Assembly (NCBI RefSeq): GCF_030696055.1
Contig: NZ_JAUYNP010000287.1
Coordinates: 1-35,454 of the forward strand
Reading direction: 5' to 3'
Origin: Pseudomonas sp.
Lineage (GTDB): Bacteria; Pseudomonadota; Gammaproteobacteria; Pseudomonadales; Pseudomonadaceae
Length of the DNA: 35,454 nt
Shown here: positions 24,450 to 32,921 of the stretch, piece by piece
How positions within the stretch are numbered: position 1 is the stretch's first letter
How the letters are laid out: each line of letters begins with the position of its first letter
Program-made: the position numbers and the translations under genes
Notes under the pieces: generated by a model
The model's database searches: none
The model's input: only the letters and a program-made list of their open reading frames with translations
Told to the model about the DNA's origin: nothing

Positions 24450-27188
24450 GTGGCCCGTCCGTACTTCCGCAAGACCCTACTCGCCCTGGCGATTGCCACT
24501 TCCCAACCGCTGCTGGCCGAGACAGTCAATCTGACTGGGTCACAGGTCAGGCTCACCCCTGCCGATTATTCAATCGATTGGAATGAACCGTTGCTCCTAA
24601 CCGGGCAAGCCATTGGCAGCGGGTATGCGGTCGATATCGAAACCGAGTTCGGCAGCTCCTTATGGGATATCACCAACAGGGCCAGCCTGAGCACCTCAGG
24701 AGATGGCTCCCGAGCACTGGGGCTTAGCGCTTTCAACGCTCCCCCAGGTTATGTATTCGGCAACCTGACTAACGAAGGGCAGATCAACGCGGACGGTAGC
24801 AATACAAGCGGAATTTCCGTGGTAGGTGAGATAAACATATTTGCTGATCTGAACAATGCGGCGACTATCAAAACCAGAGGAGATGGTTCAGCGGCTATTC
24901 GGCTCAGTAATGGGAACGTCGGGAATCTAAATAACTCCGGAAACATTAGTGCCAGTGGAGCGCGAGCAGCAGGGATCGTGATTTCAGAGGACTTCAGGAT
25001 ACTCACTGGGCTAAACAACAGCGGCACGATCCAGGCAACTGGCTTACAGGCCAAAGGCATTTCGCTGAGTAGCTCACGCCTCCATTCTCCCTTGGCAAAC
25101 AGTGGCGGCATTGAGGTTAGTGGGGAATCCAGCAGAGCCATCAGCCTTGAAGCAGGTAGCAGAGCTGACGAGATTGTAAATAAGGCCGACGGCCTGATCA
25201 GTGCCACTGGCGATTACAGTCGTGGTCTGTCTATTGCGCCGGGCAGAGCTGAATACGGCTCTTCCACTCTGCAAAACGACGGCTCTATTCGGGTCAATGG
25301 TCGAGAAAGCGTCGGAGTCTTTATCGACCATCCTAATAACCTCGGCCTCATCGAGAATAGTGGAGAAATCCTCGCGATGGGGATTGGCAGTCGCGCCATA
25401 GTGATAGGCAATGGCGAGCCGAATGACCCACCGCGCTACCCTTGGACTTTTTGGCTCTCCAATCTCGGCACGATTCGAGCCGAAGGAGTAGCTATCGATG
25501 TAGCCGAAGCGCCAGCCTATGCAGTCGAGCCATACGGCTGGGTTGGTGTCGGGCTAGAAGCTGGAGGAGTGATCGAGGGTGGACAGGCGGCCATCCAAGG
25601 CAAGGGAAATGTAGAATTCCATCTATGGGGCGGCGAGGTTCGCGGTGATCTACTTGGGCTAGGGGATATGTCTGCCGACAATGGAGCCCTGTTCAATGGC
25701 AAGCTGATCCAGAGCCCCACCCTTGATGTTTACTCTCTCGAACTGGGTCAGCCTCATACCCGCCTGGAAGGTGACTTGTATTTGGTAGGGCCGGGTAAAC
25801 TAGACCTTAACCTTCACACACAAACCGACCACCGCCGCCCGATCCTGGACGTCAGCGGAAACGCACAGTTCGGCTATGACACTCAGATTCGCCTGAAACC
25901 TGCCTCGGCAGATTTCCGCGGGCTGCCGCTAAGCGAGTATGTGCTGATTTCCGCCGCGCAGATTGAAGTTTGGGGTGCCGCTTTCAATGCCGGCCTGCAG
26001 GTCACCAGCCTCTCCGATCTGCTGCAGATAGAACGCTACGAGATCACCGACACCCAGGTCACCGCCGTAGTCAAAAGCATGTCCACAGAGCAAGTCGGCG
26101 ACTACTTACGCCAGCATGGCGCCCAGTCTCATCTGCTGCCCGCCTTTAGCGCCTTCTACGGCAATACGCTGGGTAATCTGGACGACCAGGACCCGCTGTT
26201 CGACGCCACCATCCACAGCAACGATGAGGAGCTGGTGCGCCTGGCGCAGCAGCTCGCCCCCGAAGTCAACGGCGCCAGCGGCCAGACCGCCGCCAGCAAT
26301 CACAACCTGCTCGGCAACACCCTGCAAAACCGCAGCGCCAGCCTGCGCCAGGGCCTGTCCTCCGGCGATGGTCTGAGCCAGACCGGCGCCTGGGTACAGG
26401 TGCTGAATAGCGATGCCGACCAGGGCGAGCGCAACGGCATTGCCGGCTATGACGCCGACAGCCAGGGCATTGCGGTGGGTGCCGACGGCAAATTGAATGC
26501 GCAGACCACCCTGGGCCTGGCCTACAGCTACCTGAGCAGCGACGTGCACAGCCAGAGCGGCAACCAGACCGATATCGAAGGTCATGCCCTGACTCTCTAT
26601 AGCGGCTTCGAGCAAGGTGCCTGGTTCGCCGATGCCAGCCTGACCTACGGTCGCAGCGACAACCAGAGCAAGCGCTATATCGCCGGCACCCGGGCCGAGG
26701 GCGATTACGACAGCGACCTCTGGGGCCTCAGCCTGCTGGGCGGCTACGGCTTCGACCTGGGCCAGGGCCTGCTGCTGGAGCCACGCGTGGCCGCGCGCTA
26801 CAGCAAGGTGCAGATCGACGGCTTCCGCGAGAAGGGCTCGTCGGCCGCGCTGGCCGTCGGTAGCCAGCGTTACGAGGTGGGCGAGTTGGGCGCCGGCGTG
26901 CGCTTGGCCGGCAACTTCGACGCCGGCCAGGGCAGTCTGGAGCCGGAAGCCAAGCTGATGGCCTATCACGACTTCATCGCCGACCAGGCCAGCAGCACCA
27001 GCGCCTTCGTGGTCGGTGGCACCCCCTTCGTCACCAGCGGCGCCAAGCCGGCGCGCGACAGTTATGAGGCCAGCCTGGGGCTGACTTACCACCTCGGCGC
27101 GGTCAGCCTCGGGGTCAGCTACGACTACCTGACCAAGGCGGATTACTCCGCCGACACGGTGCAAGCCCGAGTCCGCTACGATTTCTGA
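24450..27188 (+). CDS. Type V autotransporter with repetitive beta-solenoid passenger
   Basis: This 912-residue outer-membrane autotransporter starts with GTG at 24450 after AAGGAA. Signal peptide: MARPYFRKTLLALAIATSQP then LLA, cut before ETVNLTG. The passenger (about 25-640) holds ten degenerate units of about 27-32 residues with the pattern (L/I)xNxGxIxAxGxxSxGIxI, from residue 74 to 350, for example LNNSGTIQATGLQAKGISL. The C-terminal 270 residues form the beta-barrel, with GAWVQVLNSDADQGERNGI, repeated aromatic-ending strands and a final VRYDF. No protease or lipase motif is seen. The passenger DNA (roughly 24500-25850) is visibly lower in GC than the barrel and neighbours, which suggests transfer or rapid divergence. 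The binding target is unknown. Confidence 0.88.
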   Translation: MARPYFRKTLLALAIATSQPLLAETVNLTGSQVRLTPADYSIDWNEPLLLTGQAIGSGYAVDIETEFGSSLWDITNRASLSTSGDGSRALGLSAFNAPPGYVFGNLTNEGQINADGSNTSGISVVGEINIFADLNNAATIKTRGDGSAAIRLSNGNVGNLNNSGNISASGARAAGIVISEDFRILTGLNNSGTIQATGLQAKGISLSSSRLHSPLANSGGIEVSGESSRAISLEAGSRADEIVNKADGLISATGDYSRGLSIAPGRAEYGSSTLQNDGSIRVNGRESVGVFIDHPNNLGLIENSGEILAMGIGSRAIVIGNGEPNDPPRYPWTFWLSNLGTIRAEGVAIDVAEAPAYAVEPYGWVGVGLEAGGVIEGGQAAIQGKGNVEFHLWGGEVRGDLLGLGDMSADNGALFNGKLIQSPTLDVYSLELGQPHTRLEGDLYLVGPGKLDLNLHTQTDHRRPILDVSGNAQFGYDTQIRLKPASADFRGLPLSEYVLISAAQIEVWGAAFNAGLQVTSLSDLLQIERYEITDTQVTAVVKSMSTEQVGDYLRQHGAQSHLLPAFSAFYGNTLGNLDDQDPLFDATIHSNDEELVRLAQQLAPEVNGASGQTAASNHNLLGNTLQNRSASLRQGLSSGDGLSQTGAWVQVLNSDADQGERNGIAGYDADSQGIAVGADGKLNAQTTLGLAYSYLSSDVHSQSGNQTDIEGHALTLYSGFEQGAWFADASLTYGRSDNQSKRYIAGTRAEGDYDSDLWGLSLLGGYGFDLGQGLLLEPRVAARYSKVQIDGFREKGSSAALAVGSQRYEVGELGAGVRLAGNFDAGQGSLEPEAKLMAYHDFIADQASSTSAFVVGGTPFVTSGAKPARDSYEASLGLTYHLGAVSLGVSYDYLTKADYSADTVQARVRYDF

Positions 27189-27189
27189 T

Positions 27190-28080
27190 ATGACCTGCCC
27201 GCACCCAGGCCCGCTTGCGCGGGCCTTTCTTTTCCTGCTCGGCTCGGCCGCTGTCTTGACAGGCTGTACCTCCCCTGGTGCCCGGCTGGAAGAGCTGGCC
27301 CGCCAGCAAAACCACCTACTGGCCACCCTGCACACTGCCCAGTTCGATTTGCGCGTTGCCCTACCGAATGCGCCGCAGCCGGCCAGTCGGCTCCGGGTCT
27401 ACCTGGAGGGCGACGGCCGCGCCTGGATCACGCCAACCCAACCCAGCCTGGACCCGACACCACGTGACCCGCTACTGGCGCGGCTGGCCATGCAAGATCC
27501 ACAGCCCAGCATCTACCTGGCGCGCCCCTGCCAGTACCTGAGCTCGCCCGCTTGCGCGACACGCTATTGGACCGGCGCACGCTTCTCCAACGAAGTGCTC
27601 GGCAGCCTGGACCAAGCCCTGGACCAGATCAAGCAACGCTATGGAAACCGCGACTTCGAGCTGATCGGCTACTCGGGTGGTGGCACCCTGGCCTTATTGC
27701 TGGCTGCTCGGCGTCACGATATCGCCCAGGTGCAAACCCTGGCCGGCAACCTATTCCCGCGCCGCTGGGCCGCACTGCTCGACTTGGCTCCACTGCAAGG
27801 CTCGCTGGAACCGCTGGACTTTGCCGAACGCCTGAGCGCATTGCCGCAACGCCATTTGGTCGGAACCGAGGATCGGGTGGTGCCGCCCAGTCTGCTGGAC
27901 GAATACGCCGCGCGCCTAGGCCCAGCCGACTGCCTTGAGCTACAGCGGCTGGCTGGCGTTGATCACCACACAGGCTGGCTTGAGCGTTGGCCGCTCTGGC
28001 GCGACCGGCCTATTGAATGTAAGACCACTCGGAGACAGGCAGCCGGGCGAGCCGAGGTCCACTCAGTTGATGCGCCTTGA
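27190..28080 (+). CDS. Putative lipoprotein with alpha/beta hydrolase fold
   Basis: This is a 296-residue protein with a lipoprotein signal: hydrophobic AFLFLLGSAAVLTGC, lipobox LTGC, acylated Cys26. A hydrolase fold is supported by YLEGDGRAWITP, the nucleophile elbow LIGYSGGGTLAL with Ser162, Asp in GTEDRVVP and His in GVDHHTGW. The substrate is unknown. The ATG at 27190 lies one base after the autotransporter stop; no good internal start is available before the signal sequence. The autotransporter's terminator hairpin (27207-27233) lies inside the signal-peptide codons. Its 3' end overlaps the opposite hydrolase gene by 71 bases (28010-28080). The residues after LWRDRPIEC may not be conserved. 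Confidence 0.78.
   Translation: MTCPHPGPLARAFLFLLGSAAVLTGCTSPGARLEELARQQNHLLATLHTAQFDLRVALPNAPQPASRLRVYLEGDGRAWITPTQPSLDPTPRDPLLARLAMQDPQPSIYLARPCQYLSSPACATRYWTGARFSNEVLGSLDQALDQIKQRYGNRDFELIGYSGGGTLALLLAARRHDIAQVQTLAGNLFPRRWAALLDLAPLQGSLEPLDFAERLSALPQRHLVGTEDRVVPPSLLDEYAARLGPADCLELQRLAGVDHHTGWLERWPLWRDRPIECKTTRRQAAGRAEVHSVDAP
27207..27233 (+). terminator. Terminator-like hairpin inside the 5' end of the lipoprotein gene
   Basis: AGGCCCGC (27207-27214), loop TTGC, GCGGGCCT (27219-27226), then TTCTTTT. It has the form of an intrinsic terminator for the autotransporter gene, yet it lies in codons 6-15 of the next open frame. Confidence 0.8.
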
Positions 28081-29029
28081 GATGCGGCAACACCGCGGCC
28101 AATAGCGGCTCCTTGAAGGCCTCCTGAAAACGGTGAGCCAGGCCCGGGATCAGCTTCAGCGCGCTGCCCTTGATATGCGCCGCCACATGCACGCCGTGCA
28201 TCACCGGCAGCAGCGGGTCGGCGGTGCCGTGCACCACCAGGGTCGGCACGCGCAGGCGATTGAGCAACTCCACCCGGCTCGGCTCGGCGAGTATCGCCAG
28301 TAACTGGCGCTGCACCCCCTCCGGATTGAAGGCGCGGTCGTAGGCGATTTCGGCTTGCTCCACGAGCGACTCGCGGTCATCCCTGACTGCCGGGCTACCC
28401 AGGGCGGCGAGCAGGTCGGCCTGCTGCTGCAGGGCGATGTCACGGCTCGGCGCTTCACGCTTGGCCAACAGTTCCAGCAGGGCCGCGCTGGGCGCAGGCA
28501 GGCCCTGGGCGCCGGAACTGGTCATTATCAGGGTCAGGCTCTGCACCCGCTCGGGAGCCAGGTCGGCCAGGTGCTGGGCAATCATCCCGCCCATGCTCGC
28601 ACCCAGCACATGGAACTGTCCCACGCCCAGAGCGTCCAGCAAACCCAGGGCGTCGCCGGCCATATCGCGCAGCCCATAAGGCGCGGCAACTGACAGCCCC
28701 AGGCGATAACGCAGCGCCTCATAGTTCAGATTGACGGCGGGCGCAGCCTGGCTCCAGGTGCTCAGGCCGACATCGCGATTATCGAAGCGAATAACCCGAA
28801 ACCCTTGCAGGCACAGGCGCGCAACCACCTCATCGGGCCAGTGGATCAGCTGCCCACCCAGGCCCATAACCATCAGCAGCGCCGGATCGCTGGCGCGGCC
28901 GATGCTCTGATAGGCCAGTTGCACCTCGCCCAGCACGACCCGTTCGGTCGGCACCCGGACAGCGCAGCGCTCGGCAGCCAAAGCAGACAAGCCACACAGA
29001 AGTGCGGCCAGGAAAAGTAGCGCACGCAT
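28010..29029 (-). CDS. Exported alpha/beta hydrolase
   Basis: This protein of about 339 residues has a signal peptide [19 protein letters not shown], cut before ERCAVRV. The ATG at 29029 is preferred over TTG at 29041. Hydrolase motifs: [15 protein letters not shown] (oxyanion region), [10 protein letters not shown], nucleophile elbow [12 protein letters not shown], acid in [11 protein letters not shown] and the catalytic His in IPGLAHRF. It resembles the esterase/haloalkane-dehalogenase-like hydrolases of the TAP/MGL type; substrate unknown. It converges on, and overlaps by 71 bases, the lipoprotein hydrolase gene. The gap 29030-29197 to the cyclase gene holds no evident gene or terminator. 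Confidence 0.85.
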   Translation of the reverse strand: MRALLFLAALLCGLSALAAERCAVRVPTERVVLGEVQLAYQSIGRASDPALLMVMGLGGQLIHWPDEVVARLCLQGFRVIRFDNRDVGLSTWSQAAPAVNLNYEALRYRLGLSVAAPYGLRDMAGDALGLLDALGVGQFHVLGASMGGMIAQHLADLAPERVQSLTLIMTSSGAQGLPAPSAALLELLAKREAPSRDIALQQQADLLAALGSPAVRDDRESLVEQAEIAYDRAFNPEGVQRQLLAILAEPSRVELLNRLRVPTLVVHGTADPLLPVMHGVHVAAHIKGSALKLIPGLAHRFQEAFKEPLLAAVLPHLKAHQLSGPRLARLPVSEWSYIQ

Positions 29030-29197
29030 AGCATCACCCAAGCACGGGACAGCAATACGCAGCCCCCCATTAAGGCGCGAGTGTGGTGAAAGCCGTGCGA
29101 GCGCGCTGCCACACTATGGTGACAATTTGATGAAGGAGGACGAACGGTCGCTGCTTTTGTGACTTCAGCCGCTATGGCTAGCCTGTCGCCAAAGCGC

Positions 29198-31453
29198 TTA
29201 TTTGCTGGTATGGCGGAAGGTGCCGTCCCAATCGGCGGGCAATTCCTGGTCGCGCAGCGCTTGAATGCGCTCTAGATAGATACGGTACAGCTTGCTGTGG
29301 GCATGCTCGGCTTGCAGTTGGCGCAAGCCCTGTTCGGCCTGATCCCAGCGGCGTGCGCGGTAATGCTCCAGGGCAGCGGCATAGTCGTCCAGTTCGCTGC
29401 GCCGCGGCGCCGTCAGTTCCGCGGCCAGGCCCAGCGGCTCGAAGGCGTCGATCGGTTCGTTCTTGCCCTTCACCAGCAGGCGATCGACGAAGCGAAAAGC
29501 GATGTCCGCGCATGCGTTGGCGGTGTTGGCGCCGACCAGGATATGCACACCGTAGAACTTGGTCAGGCCTTCCAGGCGCGAGCCGAGGTTCACCGCATCG
29601 CCCAGCACGGTGTAGGCCTTGCGGTATTCGGAGCCCATGTCGCCGACGTTCATCAAGCCGCTATTCAGACCTATGCCGATACTGATCTGCGGCATATTGC
29701 GCGCACGCAGCTCGCCACCCAGGCGTTCGGTGACCGCGACCATCTCCAGCGCCGCCAAGACCGCGTTGCGGCGGTGCTGCGGGTCGGCCAATGGCGCGCC
29801 CCAGAAGGCCATGACCATGTCGCCGACGTATTTATCGATGGTGCCGCCGTGACGAAAGATGACTTCGGTGATGGGGGTGAAGTAGTAGTTCAGCAGCGCC
29901 TTCAATTCGGCGGCGCTGAGGCTTTCCGAGATACCGGTGAAGTTGCGGATGTCGGAAAACAGCACGGTCATTTCCCGGCTCTGGCCGTCCATCGAATAGC
30001 TTTCCGGCGAGTTCAGCATCTGCTGGATATGGGCGGCCGGCACGTATTGCCCGAACATGCTGGTGACCGCCTGGCGCGCGCGGCTTTCGCGGACGAAGCC
30101 TGCGAACATAAACCAGCCGGCCAGGGCCAGCACCAGCAGGTAGGTGCTGGCCAGCGGCAGGTCCAGGCCACTGCGCAGCCACAGCAGCAGGTTCAGCCCG
30201 GTCCAGCCGGCCAGGGCGCCCAGGCTCAGGCCCGCCTGCAGCCAGGGCGAGCGGCGCGGCATCAGCAGGATCAATAGCAACCCGGTCAGCAACAACTGGC
30301 TGAAGGTGACCCCCGGTTCCCAGGCCGGGCGGTAGGGAAAACGGCTGCTGAGCAGGCCATGGATCACATTGGCGTGCACTTCCACGCCAGGAAACGCTGT
30401 GGCCAGTGGCGTGTTGACCAGATCGAACAGGCCGATGGCGGAACCGCCCACCAGCACTATGGCGCCTTCCAGGCCGAGCCGTTCGGGCGTTTCACGCAGG
30501 ATCTGCCAGGCCGGCAAATAACGCACGGGGGCGGACTTGCCATGGTAAGGCACCAGCACCCGGCCCAAGCCGTCGGTGTAGATCGGCCTGTCGCTGAGCT
30601 GCACGGCAGACACCGCCAGCACCTCGCCGATGGCGGCGAAGCGCACATCCAGTTGCTCCACCAGCATAAAGCTCATGGCCGCGGCCAGGGCCAGCGAGGG
30701 GTAGACCCGGCCTTCGTGGGCCATCAGCAGCGGCGTGCGGCGGATCACCCCATCGGCATCGGCAAAGGTGGTGACGAAGCCGCCGCTGCCGGCGCTGTGG
30801 GCGAGCAGCGGGATATTGGCGGTGAAACCGGCTTGGCTGAGCATCACCGGAGTGCCCCGCCCGCCCGTGGGAGCGGCGGCCGTCGCCAGGCTGGCGACCG
30901 CGGGCGGCAGCTGCCCCGAGCGGTGCTCGCCGCGGTCCTGAAAGAAGAACCCCAGCACCGTGTCCGTGCCTTGCAACGCCTCGGCGAAGCGTCGATCCGG
31001 GTTCCACTGCTCACCTAGCGCCTCGATCTGCGGCTTCGACAACCCGCTGCCAGACTGCTGGCCAAGCCAGGCGATAAAGGCCGACTCTTGCGGCTCGGCG
31101 AACACCACGTCGAAGGCGATCACCGTGGCCCCCGCTTGCGTCAGTTGCTCGGTGAGCAGCGCCAGCTTGTCGCGGCTCCAGGGCCAGCGGCCTTCGCGCT
31201 TGAGGGATTGCTCGTCGATATCGGCGATGACGATAGGCGTCGCCTGGGGCAACGACTCGTAACGGGCGCTCAGCCACATGCGCCAGTCGTACCAGATGAA
31301 ATCCAGGCGGTTGAGCAGGCTGCGATCGGCCACCTGGGCGGATAGCTGCAAGGCGATCACCAGGCCCAGCAGCAATAAACCGACCCCGTGCAGCCATTGC
31401 CTGCGCAGGCGACTCAGGAGTGCCGACGGCAGTTTTGCGGCGGACAGTCTCAA
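29198..31453 (-). CDS. CHASE2-domain adenylate cyclase (class III)
   Basis: This 751-residue membrane protein makes cyclic nucleotide in response to a periplasmic signal. Order: membrane segment at about 22-40; CHASE2 sensor at about 45-340 (IVIADIDEQSLKREGRWPWSR, then DVVFAEP and FPGVEVHANVIHGLL near its end); three membrane segments at about 365-450; class III cyclase domain at about 490-660 with VLFSDIRNFTGISE (first metal Asp near 500), DKYVGDMVMAFWGAP (second metal Asp near 543 and the purine-contacting Lys) and YTVLGDAVNLGSRLE (Thr), a Lys/Thr pair typical of ATP use; C-terminal TPR-like helices at about 690-745. It starts at TTG 31453: an in-frame TAG lies six bases upstream and AGGGA precedes it. 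Divergent from the Slam-like gene by 106 bases. Confidence 0.92.
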   Translation of the reverse strand: MRLSAAKLPSALLSRLRRQWLHGVGLLLLGLVIALQLSAQVADRSLLNRLDFIWYDWRMWLSARYESLPQATPIVIADIDEQSLKREGRWPWSRDKLALLTEQLTQAGATVIAFDVVFAEPQESAFIAWLGQQSGSGLSKPQIEALGEQWNPDRRFAEALQGTDTVLGFFFQDRGEHRSGQLPPAVASLATAAAPTGGRGTPVMLSQAGFTANIPLLAHSAGSGGFVTTFADADGVIRRTPLLMAHEGRVYPSLALAAAMSFMLVEQLDVRFAAIGEVLAVSAVQLSDRPIYTDGLGRVLVPYHGKSAPVRYLPAWQILRETPERLGLEGAIVLVGGSAIGLFDLVNTPLATAFPGVEVHANVIHGLLSSRFPYRPAWEPGVTFSQLLLTGLLLILLMPRRSPWLQAGLSLGALAGWTGLNLLLWLRSGLDLPLASTYLLVLALAGWFMFAGFVRESRARQAVTSMFGQYVPAAHIQQMLNSPESYSMDGQSREMTVLFSDIRNFTGISESLSAAELKALLNYYFTPITEVIFRHGGTIDKYVGDMVMAFWGAPLADPQHRRNAVLAALEMVAVTERLGGELRARNMPQISIGIGLNSGLMNVGDMGSEYRKAYTVLGDAVNLGSRLEGLTKFYGVHILVGANTANACADIAFRFVDRLLVKGKNEPIDAFEPLGLAAELTAPRRSELDDYAAALEHYRARRWDQAEQGLRQLQAEHAHSKLYRIYLERIQALRDQELPADWDGTFRHTSK

Positions 31454-31559
31454 TCTCTAGTCCCTGACAGCAATGCCAATAGTGGTAATTGCAAAACTGA
31501 CTCCTAGACTGGCAACACAACCTTCGCATCTTGGCCCTGCAGGGAGCATCGGATAGCCA

Positions 31560-32903
31560 GTGATCAGCGCTTTAGCTCTGCCAGCCAATGCTCGCCTTTG
31601 GGTTGCGCTTACCCTCACCCTGCTTGGCCTGTGGAGCGCTTGCGCCATGGCCGACGACTCATCCCCGCCACTCCAGCGTAGTTCAACCGCGCGCCAGCTA
31701 ACCGAGCTGCTGCGGCGCCAACAACATGAGGCGGCGTACGCATTGGCGACGCAACACCTGAGCCGCGAGGAAGGCGATCCCGACTTCGATTTCTATTACG
31801 GCCTGGCCGCGCTCGAGAACGGCCGGGCGCAAGAAGCCAGCTTCGTGTTCGAGCGCCTGGTGGCGCTATCTCCGGAGAACGACCGCTTCCGCCTGGAATA
31901 CGCCCGCGCGCTCTACCAGATCAAGCGCTACGCGGAGGCGGAGCAGCAATTTCGTCTGGTGCTGGAGCACAACCCACCGGCGGCGGTCGTTAGCAATATC
32001 GAGCGGTTTATCGAGCGCGTCAGCAGCGCACGAGACGAGGTGAACAAACGCTGGGAAGGCTTCGTCGAGCTCGGCGCCGGCTACGACAGCAATATCAACA
32101 ACGCCACCGGCGATCCGGTCGTCGGCCTGTTCGAACTACCGGACAGCGCCATGGCAATGGACAGCCCCTATCTCGCGGCGCACAGCCTGGTCAAATATCA
32201 CTGGCCGTTTTCCCAACGCAATCGCGCCTTCGTGCAACTGCAGAGCGACCACAAACACAACAGCCTGAACAGCGATTTCGACCTGGACAGCCTGGGACTG
32301 AGCAGTGCCTGGGTGCACCAGCGTGGCGCCGAGCAGTTCCAGGCCGGCCTACAGTACCAGCACACCTGGCTGGACGGGCAGGCTTACCAGCGCGCCAGCG
32401 GCATCTTCGGCCAGTGGCGACATCTTTGGGGTACCCAGGTCGCCACTACCCTGTACTCGGGCCTGTTCGACAAACACTCCTTCCAGCTCGACGAGCTGGA
32501 TGTCTGGCAGCCCATTGTCAGTGGGCAATTGCAGATCCTTAGCGGCAACCTCCTTCATCAGTTCTCCCTGGGCGGCGGCAGCGAGAATCCGCGTTTGTCG
32601 AGCGGCCGGCACCTGGCCAAGGACTTCCGCTTCGGCGGCTACCAGCTCCTGTGGCAAGCGTCCGAACTGTGGCAGCCCTATGCCGGCGTGTCCGCCTTCA
32701 ACGGCCGTTACAAGGCGCACCACCCGGTATTTGGCGAGCGCCGGGAAGACGACGCCTATCGGCTCTCCGTCGGGGTGAGCCGCCGCTTGGCCGAAAGTCT
32801 GAACCTCAGTCTGGAGACCAGCTACACCGATAACCAGAGCAATCTGAGTTTGTACGAGTACCACCGCTGGCAGCTGGAAGCGCGATTGCAGCGAGTGTTC
32901 TAG
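31560..32903 (+). CDS. Slam-like outer-membrane TPR/beta-barrel protein
   Basis: This is a 447-residue outer-membrane protein. Signal peptide about 1-29, ending WSACAMA before DDSSPP. TPR helices at about 45-165 (ATQHLSREEGDPDFDFYYGLAALENG, shown as adjoining parts, then YARALYQIKRYAEAEQQF), followed by SNIERFIERV and the barrel start FVELGAGYDSNINNAT. Antiparallel strands continue to a C-terminal Phe (RLQRVF). A periplasmic TPR domain joined to a C-terminal barrel is the plan of surface lipoprotein assembly modifiers (Slam, DUF560), which move specific substrates to the cell surface. The start GTG at 31560 has a GGAT or GGAG site. It lies 18 bases before the FecR-domain gene, so the two probably form an operon. 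Slam assignment rests on architecture and motif, not alignment. Confidence 0.75.
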   Translation: MISALALPANARLWVALTLTLLGLWSACAMADDSSPPLQRSSTARQLTELLRRQQHEAAYALATQHLSREEGDPDFDFYYGLAALENGRAQEASFVFERLVALSPENDRFRLEYARALYQIKRYAEAEQQFRLVLEHNPPAAVVSNIERFIERVSSARDEVNKRWEGFVELGAGYDSNINNATGDPVVGLFELPDSAMAMDSPYLAAHSLVKYHWPFSQRNRAFVQLQSDHKHNSLNSDFDLDSLGLSSAWVHQRGAEQFQAGLQYQHTWLDGQAYQRASGIFGQWRHLWGTQVATTLYSGLFDKHSFQLDELDVWQPIVSGQLQILSGNLLHQFSLGGGSENPRLSSGRHLAKDFRFGGYQLLWQASELWQPYAGVSAFNGRYKAHHPVFGERREDDAYRLSVGVSRRLAESLNLSLETSYTDNQSNLSLYEYHRWQLEARLQRVF

Positions 32904-32921
32904 AGCGTTCAGGGAGGGAAT

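Noticed and set aside
29131..29150. AAGGAGGACG, a strong ribosome-site-like sequence on the plus strand
   Set aside because: No convincing open frame follows it on the plus strand; it lies in the short gap between two minus-strand genes.
31454..31559. Search for a CRP-type palindrome in the divergent cyclase/Slam-like promoter region
   Set aside because: No TGTGA-N6-TCACA-like site was seen in the 106 bases.
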